From: CAZTAO01 sp964611645
GTDB lineage: Bacteria; Armatimonadota; UBA5829
Length of the DNA stretch: 38,421 nt
Direction of reading: 5' to 3'
Assembly (NCBI GenBank): GCA_964611645.1
Contig: CAZTAO010000045.1
Location: 1-38,421, forward strand
In this document: positions 1-8,891 of the stretch, piece after piece
Layout: every line of letters begins with the position of its first letter
How positions within the stretch are numbered: position 1 is the stretch's first letter
Made by a program: the position numbers and the translations under genes
Notes under the pieces: generated by a model
The model's input: the letters and a program-made list of their open reading frames with translations, nothing else
What the model was told of the DNA's origin: nothing
Database searches by the model: none

Positions 1-1830
1 ATACTGCCAGTAGAGGGTTCCCATGCAGTGGTTATCGTTGCGGTTTCGCCTCCAGTGCTCCACACCGTACCGAATGGCCTCCGCCTGCTGTATCTGGCTC
101 AGATAGACCATGGACTTGAAATCGCTCGGGAACCGATAGGTAGCCGCGAAGTAGTGAACTATGCGGAAGTTGCCCGAACCCTGCTTCTGATGGCAGTCCA
201 TCAGGTAGCTGGAGAGGTTCCACTGGTCCTCCGGCGCGAAAGTCTCGATGGTCGGCATGGTGGGCATTGCCTGGAACCCGAACTCGCTCATGAACCTGTC
301 GTAGCGCTTGCGATACTCGGTGAATGGCAGCATACCGCTCCACACATCCCAGTAGTGGCTGTCGCCCTGGGTCTGGTCGTTGGGGTCCTCGAACGGGTGG
401 CCCGGCGAAGACGGGGAACTGGGCCAATAGGGAGTAGCCGGGTCCTCGATGCCGCATATCTCCGGCAGGAGTTCGTGGAAGATCACGTCATATTCCTTCT
501 CACGCGTCTTCTTGAGTTCATCGGCCCACCAGATGGCCACGCCCCACTCCATCTCGTTGTTGCCACACCAAAGCGCCATGCACGGGTGGTGACGAATGCG
601 CCTGATGTTGTCGATGGCTTCCTCGCGGATGTTCTCCAGCATCGCCTTGTCGACCGGGTAATGGGCGCAAGAGAACATGAAGTCGTGCCAGATGAGGATG
701 CCCAGTTCATCGCAAAGCTCGAAGAACAAGTCGTCCTCATATATCCCGCCGCCCCAGATGCGCATCATATTCATGTTGGCGTCGACCGCCGACTCCAGCA
801 GGTCGCGGTATTGTTCGCGGGTGATCCGAGAAGGGAATTGGTCGGCGGGGATCCAGTCCCCACCCTTGCAGAAGATTGCGACACCGTTGATCCTGAAGTA
901 GAAAGTCTTGCCCCACTGGTCTTTGTCCTGGACGAGTTCCAGCGTGCGAAGGCCGATTTTCATTTTGCGGCAGTCCAGCGGCGGATCCCCTTCACAGGCC
1001 AACAACTCAACGGTAACTTCATACAGAGGTTGCTCGCCGTAGCCATTGGGCCACCAGAGCTCGGGGTTATCGATAGTGAGGACAGCCTCGCACTCCGGCG
1101 CGTTCGCATCCATGCAGAGATCGGCGATAACAGTCTCCCCTGACGGCGAGGTTGCGCACAGCCGCGCCACGCACTCATCCGCACTCAGGAACTCCGCACT
1201 CACGTTCACCATGAGTTCCACAGTGCCGTCTACGTGCCTCTGGCTGGTCTTCACGTCCTCGATTCTGGCAACCGAATACCCGGCAAGCCGGATAGAACGC
1301 CAGATGCCGCTGGTCGGAATCTTGGGGCCCCAATCCCACCCCCACTGGCACATACACTTGCGCAGATAAGGCGAGCCGGGAATGCTGTCTCCGGGGCTGA
1401 TGACCGTCGCCACAGACCCAAGGAACGGCTTCACATGGTTCACTGGAGACTCGAACTCCACTTCAATGAGGTTCTCGCCGGCCTTCAGAGCAGACTTCAC
1501 ATCGAAGCTATAGCGGCGGAACATGTTGTCGGTCCTGCCGACCGGAATTCCGTTCACTCTGATGCTGGCCAGGGTATCCAGGCCATCACACTCAAGAACT
1601 ACCAGCTCTTGCTGCAGCAACTCGTTGTCAGCAACGAAAGCACGCTTGTAGACCCAATCGGTCTCGGCCACCCAGGCTACGCGGTACTCGTTGTCGGCGT
1701 AGAAAGGATCAGGAATCTTGCCTGCCGTCTGGAGGTCCGTGTGAACGCAACCCGGAACGCTGGCCGCTATACAACTGGCATCACCGACCTTGGCCATCTG
1801 CCAATCGCCATTGAGAGTCTGACTATACAC
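1..1830 (-). CDS. Beta-mannosidase, glycoside hydrolase family 2 (C-terminus beyond window)
   Basis: The frame is open for 610 codons from a GTG at 1830 down to base 1, so the C-terminus lies outside the window. The GTG is chosen because AGGAG lies 8 nt upstream (1839-1843). The N-terminal part reads as a GH2 sugar-binding jelly roll (about residues 1-170), then an Ig-like domain, then the TIM barrel with the GGDWIPAD motif near residue 325. The acid/base is in CGNNE (E426) and the nucleophile in SEFGFQ (E516), the arrangement of GH2 beta-mannosidases, which remove terminal beta-1,4-linked mannose. No signal peptide is visible, so the enzyme is probably cytoplasmic and acts on imported mannosides. 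Specificity for mannose rather than another GH2 substrate is inferred from overall resemblance. It lies about 100 bp downstream of the Pro/Gly/Met-rich gene on the same strand. Confidence 0.9.
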   Translation of the reverse strand, partial: MYSQTLNGDWQMAKVGDASCIAASVPGCVHTDLQTAGKIPDPFYADNEYRVAWVAETDWVYKRAFVADNELLQQELVVLECDGLDTLASIRVNGIPVGRTDNMFRRYSFDVKSALKAGENLIEVEFESPVNHVKPFLGSVATVISPGDSIPGSPYLRKCMCQWGWDWGPKIPTSGIWRSIRLAGYSVARIEDVKTSQRHVDGTVELMVNVSAEFLSADECVARLCATSPSGETVIADLCMDANAPECEAVLTIDNPELWWPNGYGEQPLYEVTVELLACEGDPPLDCRKMKIGLRTLELVQDKDQWGKTFYFRINGVAIFCKGGDWIPADQFPSRITREQYRDLLESAVDANMNMMRIWGGGIYEDDLFFELCDELGILIWHDFMFSCAHYPVDKAMLENIREEAIDNIRRIRHHPCMALWCGNNEMEWGVAIWWADELKKTREKEYDVIFHELLPEICGIEDPATPYWPSSPSSPGHPFEDPNDQTQGDSHYWDVWSGMLPFTEYRKRYDRFMSEFGFQAMPTMPTIETFAPEDQWNLSSYLMDCHQKQGSGNFRIVHYFAATYRFPSDFKSMVYLSQIQQAEAIRYGVEHWRRNRNDNHCMGTLYWQY

Positions 1831-1930
1831 TTCTTTCACTCCTGTCACTTAGATACATTCGTACGTTTGATGGTCGGGGACACACAGCCCCCGACCAAAA
1901 CACCATTTTCGCGTTTGTTGAGCCGGTATA

Positions 1931-2413
1931 CTACTTAGTCTTTGGCTTCTGGGTTCCCTGCTGCTTTGGCAGTGGCATAGGCATCGGAGGTCCGGGCGTC
2001 GCCCCTGGTCCCATCCCGCCCGGCATACCCGGTTGGGTCATCGGAGGCCCAGACATTCCCGGCCCCGGCATTCCAGGCAGCGGACGGCCCGACACAGGTC
2101 CACCAGGCGGCATCTGAGGAATCCCAGCCCTGCCACCCGGCCCGACATTACCCGGCATCGCACCAGGTCCCATACCGCCGGGTCCCATCATTCCCGCCCC
2201 AGGCGCCATACCGCCGGGCATACCGGGCATCATACCACCTGTGCCCATTCCGCCGGGACCAGGCATGAAGGCCGGACTGCTTGGCACAGGCATACCTTCC
2301 CAGATCCTGCCGCTCTTGACGGTGAAGTACATATCCCCCGCCATCAGCACCAGACACACCAACAGAACAGCAACAACAATCAGGATCTTCTTCACAAAGT
2401 CGTCAGACTGCAT
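1931..2413 (-). CDS. Small membrane-anchored Pro/Gly/Met-rich protein
   Basis: This 160-residue protein starts at ATG 2413, with GGAGG 8 nt upstream. Residues 1-9 are charged, residues 10-26 form one hydrophobic membrane segment, and from about residue 40 the chain is a low-complexity tail built from PGM, GGM and GPG units, ending in a basic KPKTK. There is no strict Gly-X-Y periodicity, so it is not a collagen-like helix. I recognise no family. The tail may be disordered; its methionine density could allow soft-metal binding, but this is speculation. A paralogue of the same design lies at 3968-4219 on the opposite strand, with the oxidoreductase gene between them. The stop codon is TAG. Confidence 0.75.
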   Translation of the reverse strand: MQSDDFVKKILIVVAVLLVCLVLMAGDMYFTVKSGRIWEGMPVPSSPAFMPGPGGMGTGGMMPGMPGGMAPGAGMMGPGGMGPGAMPGNVGPGGRAGIPQMPPGGPVSGRPLPGMPGPGMSGPPMTQPGMPGGMGPGATPGPPMPMPLPKQQGTQKPKTK

Positions 2414-2469
2414 TCACATATCCTCCGCATACAGCGACCAATTTCTGTCTATCAGTCGCTACATCAAGT

Positions 2470-3630
2470 CTACCCAATTCCAACCCACTGCTCGGTCTCA
2501 GCCGATTTCTCTACGGCTTCCAGCACTTCCTGGCACTTCAGACCATCCACAAAGCTGGGCGCGGGGTTCACGCCGTCCACAATTCCGTTCATCAGCTTGT
2601 AGACTTGGTGCACAAACGTGTGCTGCCAGCCGATGATGTGCCCGGCGGGCCACCAACCGTTGATGAACGGGTGTGGGCCGTCGGTAACCAATATGGTCTT
2701 CCAGCCCTGGAACCTGGCGTCGTCCTGGTGATTGTAGTATTCGAGCTCGTTCATCCGCTCCAGATTGAACCGGATGCTGCCGGCGCTGCCGTTGATTTCA
2801 AAGTGGTTGTCGTTGCGATGTCCGGCGGCGAAGCGAGTCGACTCAAACGTGCCCAAGGCTCCGTTTGAGAACTTGGCCAGGAACAAGGCGGCGTCGTCCA
2901 CGGTCACATCGCCCCACTGAGTGCTTTCGGTCTTGCCGGACAGCCCGCCTTTCCACTCGCCCGGAATCTTGCGTTTGGAGATGAACGTCTTCATCAAACC
3001 GCACACCGAATCAAACTCCCCGCACAGCAGCCTGGCAAGGTCGATGATGTGGGCGTTGAGGTCTCCGTGAGCCCCTGAGCCCGCCTTTTCCTTCTGCAGC
3101 CGCCACACAAGTGGGAACTCCGGGTCAATGATCCAGTCCTGTAGATAGACCGCTCGGAAGTGGTATGGAGTCCCAATCATGCCCTCGTCGATCATCTGCT
3201 TGGCAAGGATTACAGCGGGCACCGCACGGTAGTTGAAGTTGACCATGGCCACAACGCCCGCGGCCTTGACGGCATCGACCATCTTCTTCGCTTCGGCCAC
3301 GTTCATCGCCATCGGTTTCTCGCAGAAGATGTGCTTGCCATTCTTCGCGGCGGCGACGGCTATCTCGCAGTGGCTGTCGTTGCCGGTGGATATGTCTACC
3401 AGGTCAATATCCTTAGCGGTTACTATGCTGTCATATCCCTCGCTGGACCGCTCCCAGCCATACTGTGCAGCGTGTTCTTTCACAGCCGCCAACGACCGGC
3501 CCGAAATCTCTTTCATCACGGGAACAGCTTTCACGTCCGGAAACGCAAAAGCCACATCGCGATATCCCACGCTGTGCGCCTTGCCCATAAACGCATGTCC
3601 AACCATTCCAACCGATACTTGCCTTTTCAT
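2470..3630 (-). CDS. Gfo/Idh/MocA family oxidoreductase
   Basis: This 386-residue protein has an N-terminal Rossmann fold with a glycine-rich nucleotide loop (GMVGHAFMG, residues 8-16) and the family CEKP motif (E104, K105, P106), whose lysine is the usual catalytic residue. The C-terminal half is the beta-sheet substrate and dimer domain. Members oxidise or reduce sugars, inositols and related polyols with NAD(P); the substrate cannot be read from the sequence. The start is ATG 3630, with GGAGG 6 nt upstream. The gene lies 56 bp upstream of the Pro/Gly/Met-rich gene and on the same strand as the beta-mannosidase, so a short carbohydrate operon is plausible. No signal peptide is seen, so it is probably cytoplasmic. 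Confidence 0.9.
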   Translation of the reverse strand: MKRQVSVGMVGHAFMGKAHSVGYRDVAFAFPDVKAVPVMKEISGRSLAAVKEHAAQYGWERSSEGYDSIVTAKDIDLVDISTGNDSHCEIAVAAAKNGKHIFCEKPMAMNVAEAKKMVDAVKAAGVVAMVNFNYRAVPAVILAKQMIDEGMIGTPYHFRAVYLQDWIIDPEFPLVWRLQKEKAGSGAHGDLNAHIIDLARLLCGEFDSVCGLMKTFISKRKIPGEWKGGLSGKTESTQWGDVTVDDAALFLAKFSNGALGTFESTRFAAGHRNDNHFEINGSAGSIRFNLERMNELEYYNHQDDARFQGWKTILVTDGPHPFINGWWPAGHIIGWQHTFVHQVYKLMNGIVDGVNPAPSFVDGLKCQEVLEAVEKSAETEQWVGIG

Positions 3631-3967
3631 GCTCTGCCTCCGTTGTCTAACCCAGGCTGGGCCTGGTTTGGGTTACCAAATTCCGCAGGTGTATCTTGCC
3701 TGTTGGCGGCTCATTTGTCAAGTGTGGCCCATCAAGCAATATCCAGGCGCAAGAACCCGCATTCGCGCCTGTACTGGAGCGCCGCAACAAATTGTGTGCA
3801 AAAAAATGTGACAAATCAAGAAGGAGGGTATACTCTAATCGCCGAATAGATGTGTAGTAGCCCAGGTTATCGCCTGGGACCGCATCACTGACACCTCATT
3901 CCGAACTGCGGCCGCAGTCCTGGTCTCAGTCGGCTAGGTGAATCTCTGATGAAAGGAGAGTGCACAG
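3631..3967. other. Divergent intergenic region with promoter and hairpin elements
   Basis: This 337-bp stretch separates the minus-strand oxidoreductase from the plus-strand Pro/Gly/Met-rich gene. No convincing ORF is present. For the minus strand there is a perfect TTGACA (plus-strand TGTCAA, 3716-3721), but no good -10 at 16-18 nt. For the plus strand there is a TATACT at 3829-3834. The presumed plus-strand leader contains a 6-bp hairpin (arms 3861-3866 and 3873-3878) and a 14-bp perfect palindrome (3905-3918). A repeat of CCAGG/CCTGG motifs lies at 3650-3675. None matches a riboswitch I recognise. Confidence 0.5.
3808..3834 (+). promoter_or_regulatory. Possible promoter for the 3968 gene
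   Basis: TATACT at 3829-3834 is a good -10. A weak -35 (GTGACA, 3808-3813) lies 15 nt upstream, which is short. Transcription would begin near 3841 and give a leader of about 127 nt. The assignment rests on the -10 only. Confidence 0.3.
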
Positions 3968-4219
3968 ATGAAGAAGGACTTGCCGATGCCGGTGATCATA
4001 ATCGTGATTCTTGTTGTGCTGGTTGTGATTGCTCTGGCGTACATGCAGATTAGCAAGCCGAAGGTTGCCCCCGCAATGCCTCCGGGCATGGGACCGGGAC
4101 CGATGGGTGGCCCCCCGATGCCGGGTCAGCCTGGTATGCCGGGAATGGCTCCGGGAGCGCCGGGACAGCCCATGCAGGGCGCACCGCCGATGCCAATGCC
4201 TGGCCCACCTCCCCAGTAG
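3968..4219 (+). CDS. Small membrane-anchored Pro/Gly/Met-rich protein (paralogue)
   Basis: This 83-residue protein starts at ATG 3968, with AAAGGAGA about 8 nt upstream. After a short basic N-terminus it has one membrane segment (about residues 8-26, rich in I, V and L) and then a tail of PPGMGPGP, PGMPGM and PMPGPPP-type units to the end. The design (single N-terminal membrane anchor plus Pro/Gly/Met-rich tail) matches the 160-residue protein at 1931-2413. No known domain is recognised. It is a monocistronic unit with its own terminator immediately downstream, which supports it as a real expressed gene despite its size and low complexity. Confidence 0.75.
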   Translation: MKKDLPMPVIIIVILVVLVVIALAYMQISKPKVAPAMPPGMGPGPMGGPPMPGQPGMPGMAPGAPGQPMQGAPPMPMPGPPPQ

Positions 4220-4235
4220 TAGCCGGGTAGATATG

Positions 4236-4269
4236 AGCGGATACCGCGTGAGCGGTATCCGCTTTCTCT
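4236..4269 (+). terminator. Rho-independent terminator after the 3968 gene
   Basis: A perfect 12-bp stem (4236-4247 with 4252-4263) is closed by a GTGA tetraloop and followed by the T-rich run TTCTCTATCTTT. It begins 17 bp after the TAG stop of the plus-strand gene and also sits just past the end of convergent recJ. Confidence 0.85.
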
Positions 4270-4274
4270 ATCTT

Positions 4275-6017
4275 TCAAGCTAACTCGGAGCCGGCAGACT
4301 GCCTGATGTCGATGATGTTCAGGTCTGCGGACTCAGAGCCATTAAATGCGTTTATACGAAGGTTGTAGCAGACGTCTATCGGCTGCTCGTTTGTGATTGT
4401 GTCAGCCAACTCCCCCATGCCAAACCCAATGCACCCAAGTGAACAAACGCCCGCAGGATCGGCCAACTGCAACTTGAGGTGACTCCCGTTTCCGACGGCC
4501 CGCACATCCACGGCGCGAAGGCCCCGGCTCGCAAACACAGGTTCGGGGTTGCCTTCTCCAAATGGGTCCAGCTTCGCCACCATCCTGGCGAGGTTGAGAG
4601 ATACTGCGGAGGGATCAAGAAACGCCTCGATCTCGATAGTCGGAACCGCTTCCACCTCGGGGGCAATCTGGGAGACAACGGCGTTGAGCATCTCCTCGAA
4701 CTTGACGAGGTTCTCCAGCCGCACTCCCACCCCGGCGGCCATCGCATGGCCTCCGAAATCCTCCAGCAGATCACCGCACAGCCTCAGGCACTCGATGAGG
4801 TTGATACCGCCACAACTTCTCGCCGATCCGACCGCAAGCGTCCCGTGGGAGTCCACAGAGAGGATGACGGTGGGGCGGTTGAACATCTCCGTCAAGCGTC
4901 CGGCTGCTATCCCCACAACCCCCTTGTTCCAGCCTTTTCTGGCAAGCACAATCGCCCGCAGGGAGTCCAGGTCTTTCTCCGCCAACTTTTCCAGCGCCTG
5001 GTTGACCACGACCTCCTGGGCTTCTTTCCTGGCTCGGTTGTGATTCTCCAGCTCCAGCGCTATCTTTGTTGCTTCACCCTGGTCCTGAGTGTAGAGAAGC
5101 CGCACCGCCGCCTCGGCGTCTGCCATTCTGCCGACCGCGTTTATCCGCGGGCCGATGACGAACCCCAGGCTGTATGCGCTCAGAGCCTTCCCGGAAAGGC
5201 CCGCGCTCTGCAGCAGCGCCTGTATACCGGCCTTGCCGCTTGCCGCGACCGCCTCCAGGCCCTTGCTCACGATTATCCGGTTCTCATCCAGAAGCGGCAC
5301 AACGTCCGCCACGGTGCCTATGGCAGCCAGATCGAGGAACCGCTTAACAAATGAGTCATCCGGGCAGCCAAGGGCCTTTGAGACCCCTTGGGCGACCTTG
5401 AACGCAACCCCCACCCCGGCAAGGTCTCTGAATGGGTACCGCGAGTCACCCCGCTTAGGATCGATAACGGCGAGGGCATTGGGGAGTTCGGCTTCGGGCT
5501 CGTGGTGATCTGTGATAATCACATCGATTCCCAGTTCCCTGGCGCGGTCCACGGCTGCAAACGCGGTGACTCCGCAGTCGCAGGTGATTATGACTTTCGC
5601 GCCCCGTTTCGCCGCACGTTCCACTGCCTGGGGTTTGATGTCGTAGCCGTCGTTGGCTCTGTGGGGGACGCTGAATTCGCAGTTCGCCTTGAGCGCACGG
5701 AGAGTCCTGGCAAGAAGGGCTGTGCTGCTCACACCGTCTGCGTCATAGTCGCCGTGGATGCTTATGAGTTCCCCGGAGCACACGGCAGCGGCAATTCGAT
5801 TGACCCCGACCTCGTAGTCGGGCAGCAGGGACGGATCGTGGAGGTCAGCAAGAGACGGGGACATGTAGCGGCGGACATCCTCGGGGTCCCGCAGGCCTCT
5901 GTTGAGCAGAAGCCGGGCAATAATGGGATCAATGCCGGAGTCCCTGGCCAGCCTGGACACCGCCCCCTCGTCATTTTCAAGGAGCGCCCATCTGCATTCG
6001 CCGCTAACCACCCGCAT
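4275..6017 (-). CDS. recJ: Single-stranded-DNA-specific 5'-3' exonuclease RecJ
   Basis: The protein of 580 residues is close to the 577 of E. coli RecJ. It carries the DHH phosphoesterase motifs: HGDYDADG (D90, D92, D94), DCG (147-149), TDHH (D170-H172), the GPRINAVGR stretch near 289-297, and the DHHA1-associated GGHAMAAG (422-429). RecJ degrades single-stranded DNA 5' to 3' with divalent metals in recombinational repair and mismatch repair. The start is ATG 6017. A longer in-frame opening to 6149 is rejected because it would run through the terminator hairpin at 6041-6067 and into secDF. The ribosome binding site is weak (GGGG about 10 nt upstream). It lies directly downstream of secDF on the same strand. 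Confidence 0.95.
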   Translation of the reverse strand: MRVVSGECRWALLENDEGAVSRLARDSGIDPIIARLLLNRGLRDPEDVRRYMSPSLADLHDPSLLPDYEVGVNRIAAAVCSGELISIHGDYDADGVSSTALLARTLRALKANCEFSVPHRANDGYDIKPQAVERAAKRGAKVIITCDCGVTAFAAVDRARELGIDVIITDHHEPEAELPNALAVIDPKRGDSRYPFRDLAGVGVAFKVAQGVSKALGCPDDSFVKRFLDLAAIGTVADVVPLLDENRIIVSKGLEAVAASGKAGIQALLQSAGLSGKALSAYSLGFVIGPRINAVGRMADAEAAVRLLYTQDQGEATKIALELENHNRARKEAQEVVVNQALEKLAEKDLDSLRAIVLARKGWNKGVVGIAAGRLTEMFNRPTVILSVDSHGTLAVGSARSCGGINLIECLRLCGDLLEDFGGHAMAAGVGVRLENLVKFEEMLNAVVSQIAPEVEAVPTIEIEAFLDPSAVSLNLARMVAKLDPFGEGNPEPVFASRGLRAVDVRAVGNGSHLKLQLADPAGVCSLGCIGFGMGELADTITNEQPIDVCYNLRINAFNGSESADLNIIDIRQSAGSELA

Positions 6018-6036
6018 ATCACACCATCCCCATAAA

Positions 6037-6067
6037 ACGCGCAAGCCCGCGCATTGCGCGGGCTTGC
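6037..6067 (-). terminator. Rho-independent terminator after secDF
   Basis: A perfect 12-bp GC-rich stem (6041-6052 with 6056-6067) has a 3-nt loop and, read on the minus strand, is followed by GCG and then TTTT. It lies 27 bp past the secDF stop and about 24 bp before recJ, so recJ depends on readthrough or on a promoter inside secDF. Confidence 0.85.
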
Positions 6068-6093
6068 GACACATTCCTAAGTAAGAGCGCGGA

Positions 6094-8616
6094 CTAGAAG
6101 CGTCGCTTCTTAGTAGTCTTTCGCTTGGCTCTGGCTGCCTTGGCGGCATCGCTGGTTCCGGACTCTTCGCCCTCAGCGGCCTCGGCCTGCTCTTCGGTCT
6201 CCGCCGTCAATGTGGTCGACGCAGCTTTGGGAACCATGGGCTTCTCGACAATAGGCTTGTCCTCGAATGCCTTCTTGCGAGGTTCCTTGCTCTTCGCAGC
6301 GAGGTTGTCCCACACGATGACCAACTGGGTCGCGTTGAATATCGATGAGTATGTTCCTATGATGATACCCACTAACAACGCTATGTAGAAGTGCCTCAAT
6401 AGCGGTCCGCCAAACACTATCAGGCAGAGCAATGAGAGCACGACCCCGAACGAGGTATTGATGGATCGACTCATGGTCTGCAGGATGCTGCGATTGCACA
6501 GTTGCTCGAATGACTCACCCCGAAGCCTGTGCTTGAGGTTCTCTCGAATCCGGTCGAAGACAACGATGGTATCGTGGACGCTGAAACCGATGATGGTCAG
6601 CACGGCGGTCACGAACAGGCTGTCAACCTCCCAGCCAAGGAACTTGCCCAGAATGGCAAACAACCCCAACAGGAAAGCGGCATCATGCACAAGCGCCAGG
6701 ACTGCGCAGACACCATACTTCAGGCCCGCCGTGAGCCCACCGATGGCAAATCGAGAGGTCAGATACAGCACAATGCCCAGACAGGCAATCAGTACCGACC
6801 AGAACGCGTTTCTGGTGAGTTCCTTGCTGACAGTCGGATCGACCGAACTCATTGAATCGAACTGGGGAGTGCCGTCTTCCCCAACGGTCGCTATACCACC
6901 CAGGTTCTTGTCGAGGTCGTCCCTGAGTTGCGTGTAAAGATCGCTTTCCAGAGGCAGAGTCTTGATGAACGCAATTCTGCTCTTGCCATCCTTGTCCTTG
7001 CCGATCTGCACTTCCTGGGACGGCGAGTACTTGGTCACAACCTCGCGAACGGCATCTAGCTGAATGTCGCTCTTGAAAGTAGCTTGGATGGCTGTTCCGG
7101 ACTTGAATTCGATTCCCGGCTTGAGGCCAGACGTTGCCAGCACAAGCAGGCCCGGCACGATGATAACCGCGCTCAGGATGAACCAGGTGTTGCGCTTACC
7201 GACTACATCCCACTGCAGCTTCGCAGCGCTAAGCCAGTTGTTCGACAAACCGTATAGCGACGGATTCTGTGCCCATTCCCATCCGACCAGCAGGTGCAGG
7301 AATGTTCTCGACACCGTAATTGCCGTGAACATGCTTATGGCCACACCAACGAGCAGAGTAAGGGCAAAGCTCTGAACCGCCGGACTCCCGTACCACATCA
7401 GAACGGCACACGTGATTGCGGTGCACGCGTTTGAGTCGAAGATCGCGGTAAACGCCCGGCTGAAACCGGCGTCAATAGCAGCCTTCAGCGTCTTGCCGTC
7501 GTGGAGCTCTTCCTTCAGACGTTCGAATATCAGGATGTTGGCGTCAACAGCCATACCTATGGATATGATCAACGCCGCCATACCCGGCAGTGACAGTGTG
7601 ACACCGAAGAGCTTGAAGACAGCTACGACAAACAGAGCGTACAAGCCCAGCGCGACGCCGGCCAGGACACCGGGCAAACGATAGTAGATAGCCATGTAGA
7701 GCAGAACCAAGAGTATGCCCACGATCCCAGCCAAGAGGACCTGCTTCACTGTAGCCTTTCCCAAAGTTGGCTCCACAGCATCGTAGCTTATGACCTTGAG
7801 CGGCACCGGCAGAGCGCCGGAGTTGAGCTGATCGGCGACCCCGCGGGCATCCTGCAAGTTCCGGAAACCGGAAATCTCCGCGCTGCCGCTGGGGATAGCT
7901 TCGTTGATGGACGGAGCAGTCAGGAGCCTGCCGTCAAAGAAAACAGCGAGGAAGTCGTCCACGTGAGCTCTTGTGAAGTCGCGGAACTTCTTGGTGCCCT
8001 CGGTGGTGAAGTTGATGACAACAACAACTTTGCCATTCTGCCCGATAGTGGATGTGGCGTTGGACAGCAGGTCGCTGCCGGTGATTACCGGAGGATTACG
8101 CTTGGTGTTCACGACCTTTGACAGCACTTCTTTCGCCTGCTTGTTGCTGTCAACGGTCTCGCCTTTCGGGCCGGTGAATATCCACGGCTCCCCTTCGGAA
8201 CTGGGGGAATCCATTCGCCACTGACCAGTGGGGTTATTTCTGTTGATGACATCCCGCAGGTAGTAGAATTCAAGAGATGCTGTAGACTTGATGCGGTTAA
8301 GAGCGGCCTGGGCATTTTTTACGCCCGGGAGCTCGACGCCAATTCTGTCTTCGCCATATTTATTAACTCGGGGTTCGGCTACCCCTTGAATACCCTTGAC
8401 ACGCCCCGTGATGGTAGTCTTGATGGCATCCATCTTCGTGGCTCGTTCTTGCGAACCGGTGGGCCAATCCTCCGGACGCTGAGGGTCTACCTGCATCAGG
8501 ACCCTGATTCCGCCGTCGATGTCCAAGCCCTTAACGATGGGCTTCAAGAAACAAATGGCCACCGCGATAAGAACCAGAGCGACAACTAATAAGCCATGCC
8601 AGTGGTATCTCGACAA
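6094..8616 (-). CDS. secDF: Fused protein translocase subunit SecDF
   Basis: This 840-residue protein joins SecD and SecF in one chain, as in Bacillus. The SecD half has membrane segment 1 (about residues 7-27), a large extracytoplasmic P1 region to about 290, and five more segments to about 445 with the conserved GMAVDAN (D358). The SecF half starts near 475 and carries FSVHDTIVVFDR (D682). These aspartates belong to the proton-driven pulling mechanism that aids late steps of Sec export. A charged tail of about 60 residues ends in KKRRF. The TTG start at 8616 is chosen because GGGAGG lies 7 nt upstream and the protein then begins just before the first membrane segment; an upstream extension is rejected. 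Transcription is from the consensus promoter at 8779-8807, giving a leader of about 155 nt. Confidence 0.95.
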   Translation of the reverse strand: MSRYHWHGLLVVALVLIAVAICFLKPIVKGLDIDGGIRVLMQVDPQRPEDWPTGSQERATKMDAIKTTITGRVKGIQGVAEPRVNKYGEDRIGVELPGVKNAQAALNRIKSTASLEFYYLRDVINRNNPTGQWRMDSPSSEGEPWIFTGPKGETVDSNKQAKEVLSKVVNTKRNPPVITGSDLLSNATSTIGQNGKVVVVINFTTEGTKKFRDFTRAHVDDFLAVFFDGRLLTAPSINEAIPSGSAEISGFRNLQDARGVADQLNSGALPVPLKVISYDAVEPTLGKATVKQVLLAGIVGILLVLLYMAIYYRLPGVLAGVALGLYALFVVAVFKLFGVTLSLPGMAALIISIGMAVDANILIFERLKEELHDGKTLKAAIDAGFSRAFTAIFDSNACTAITCAVLMWYGSPAVQSFALTLLVGVAISMFTAITVSRTFLHLLVGWEWAQNPSLYGLSNNWLSAAKLQWDVVGKRNTWFILSAVIIVPGLLVLATSGLKPGIEFKSGTAIQATFKSDIQLDAVREVVTKYSPSQEVQIGKDKDGKSRIAFIKTLPLESDLYTQLRDDLDKNLGGIATVGEDGTPQFDSMSSVDPTVSKELTRNAFWSVLIACLGIVLYLTSRFAIGGLTAGLKYGVCAVLALVHDAAFLLGLFAILGKFLGWEVDSLFVTAVLTIIGFSVHDTIVVFDRIRENLKHRLRGESFEQLCNRSILQTMSRSINTSFGVVLSLLCLIVFGGPLLRHFYIALLVGIIIGTYSSIFNATQLVIVWDNLAAKSKEPRKKAFEDKPIVEKPMVPKAASTTLTAETEEQAEAAEGEESGTSDAAKAARAKRKTTKKRRF

Positions 8617-8778
8617 AGTATATCCTCCCATGCGACACATAGGCCGGTCGATGCCAATCGGGGATGCACGGACCAGCCCAGCGCGTAGCACTAATTGAAC
8701 CAAGAGCGGCAAACAGCCGCCGTCGGCCTTGAGCGTTCCCCACCATGCGCTCGACCAATGATGCGAAACAGCTAAGTC

Positions 8779-8807
8779 ATTATATAGTCCCAGCAGGCTG
8801 GTGTCAA
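8779..8807 (-). promoter_or_regulatory. Consensus sigma70 promoter for secDF
   Basis: On the minus strand, perfect TTGACA (8802-8807) and perfect TATAAT (8779-8784) are separated by 17 nt. Transcription is expected near 8772, about 155 nt before the TTG start of secDF. Confidence 0.88.
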
Positions 8808-8850
8808 CAAGAACCCACCCCGCGAGAGACAAGCCCACTCCGCCAAAGTG

Positions 8851-8879
8851 TTGACATCTTCCCCGTGATTTCCTATAAT
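8851..8879 (+). promoter_or_regulatory. Consensus sigma70 promoter for tRNA-Asn
   Basis: Perfect TTGACA (8851-8856) and perfect TATAAT (8874-8879) are separated by 17 nt and end 12 bp before the tRNA. It is divergent from the equally perfect secDF promoter. Confidence 0.9.
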
Positions 8880-8891
8880 ATTGATGGCTAT

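Noticed and set aside
28..1143. Plus-strand open frame opposite the beta-mannosidase
   Set aside because: The minus strand encodes a full GH2 active site here; the plus-strand frame is a shadow.
1931..2413. Collagen-like protein
   Set aside because: The tail is Gly/Pro/Met-rich, but Gly does not recur strictly every third residue.
6018..6149. N-terminal extension of recJ
   Set aside because: It would cross the secDF terminator and overlap secDF; ATG 6017 gives the normal length for RecJ.
8531..8758. Upstream ORF overlapping the secDF start, considered as an arrest-peptide leader
   Set aside because: It contains a WAGP-like segment reminiscent of arrest peptides, but it has no ribosome binding site, overlaps secDF by about 85 nt and shows no hydrophobic export signal.
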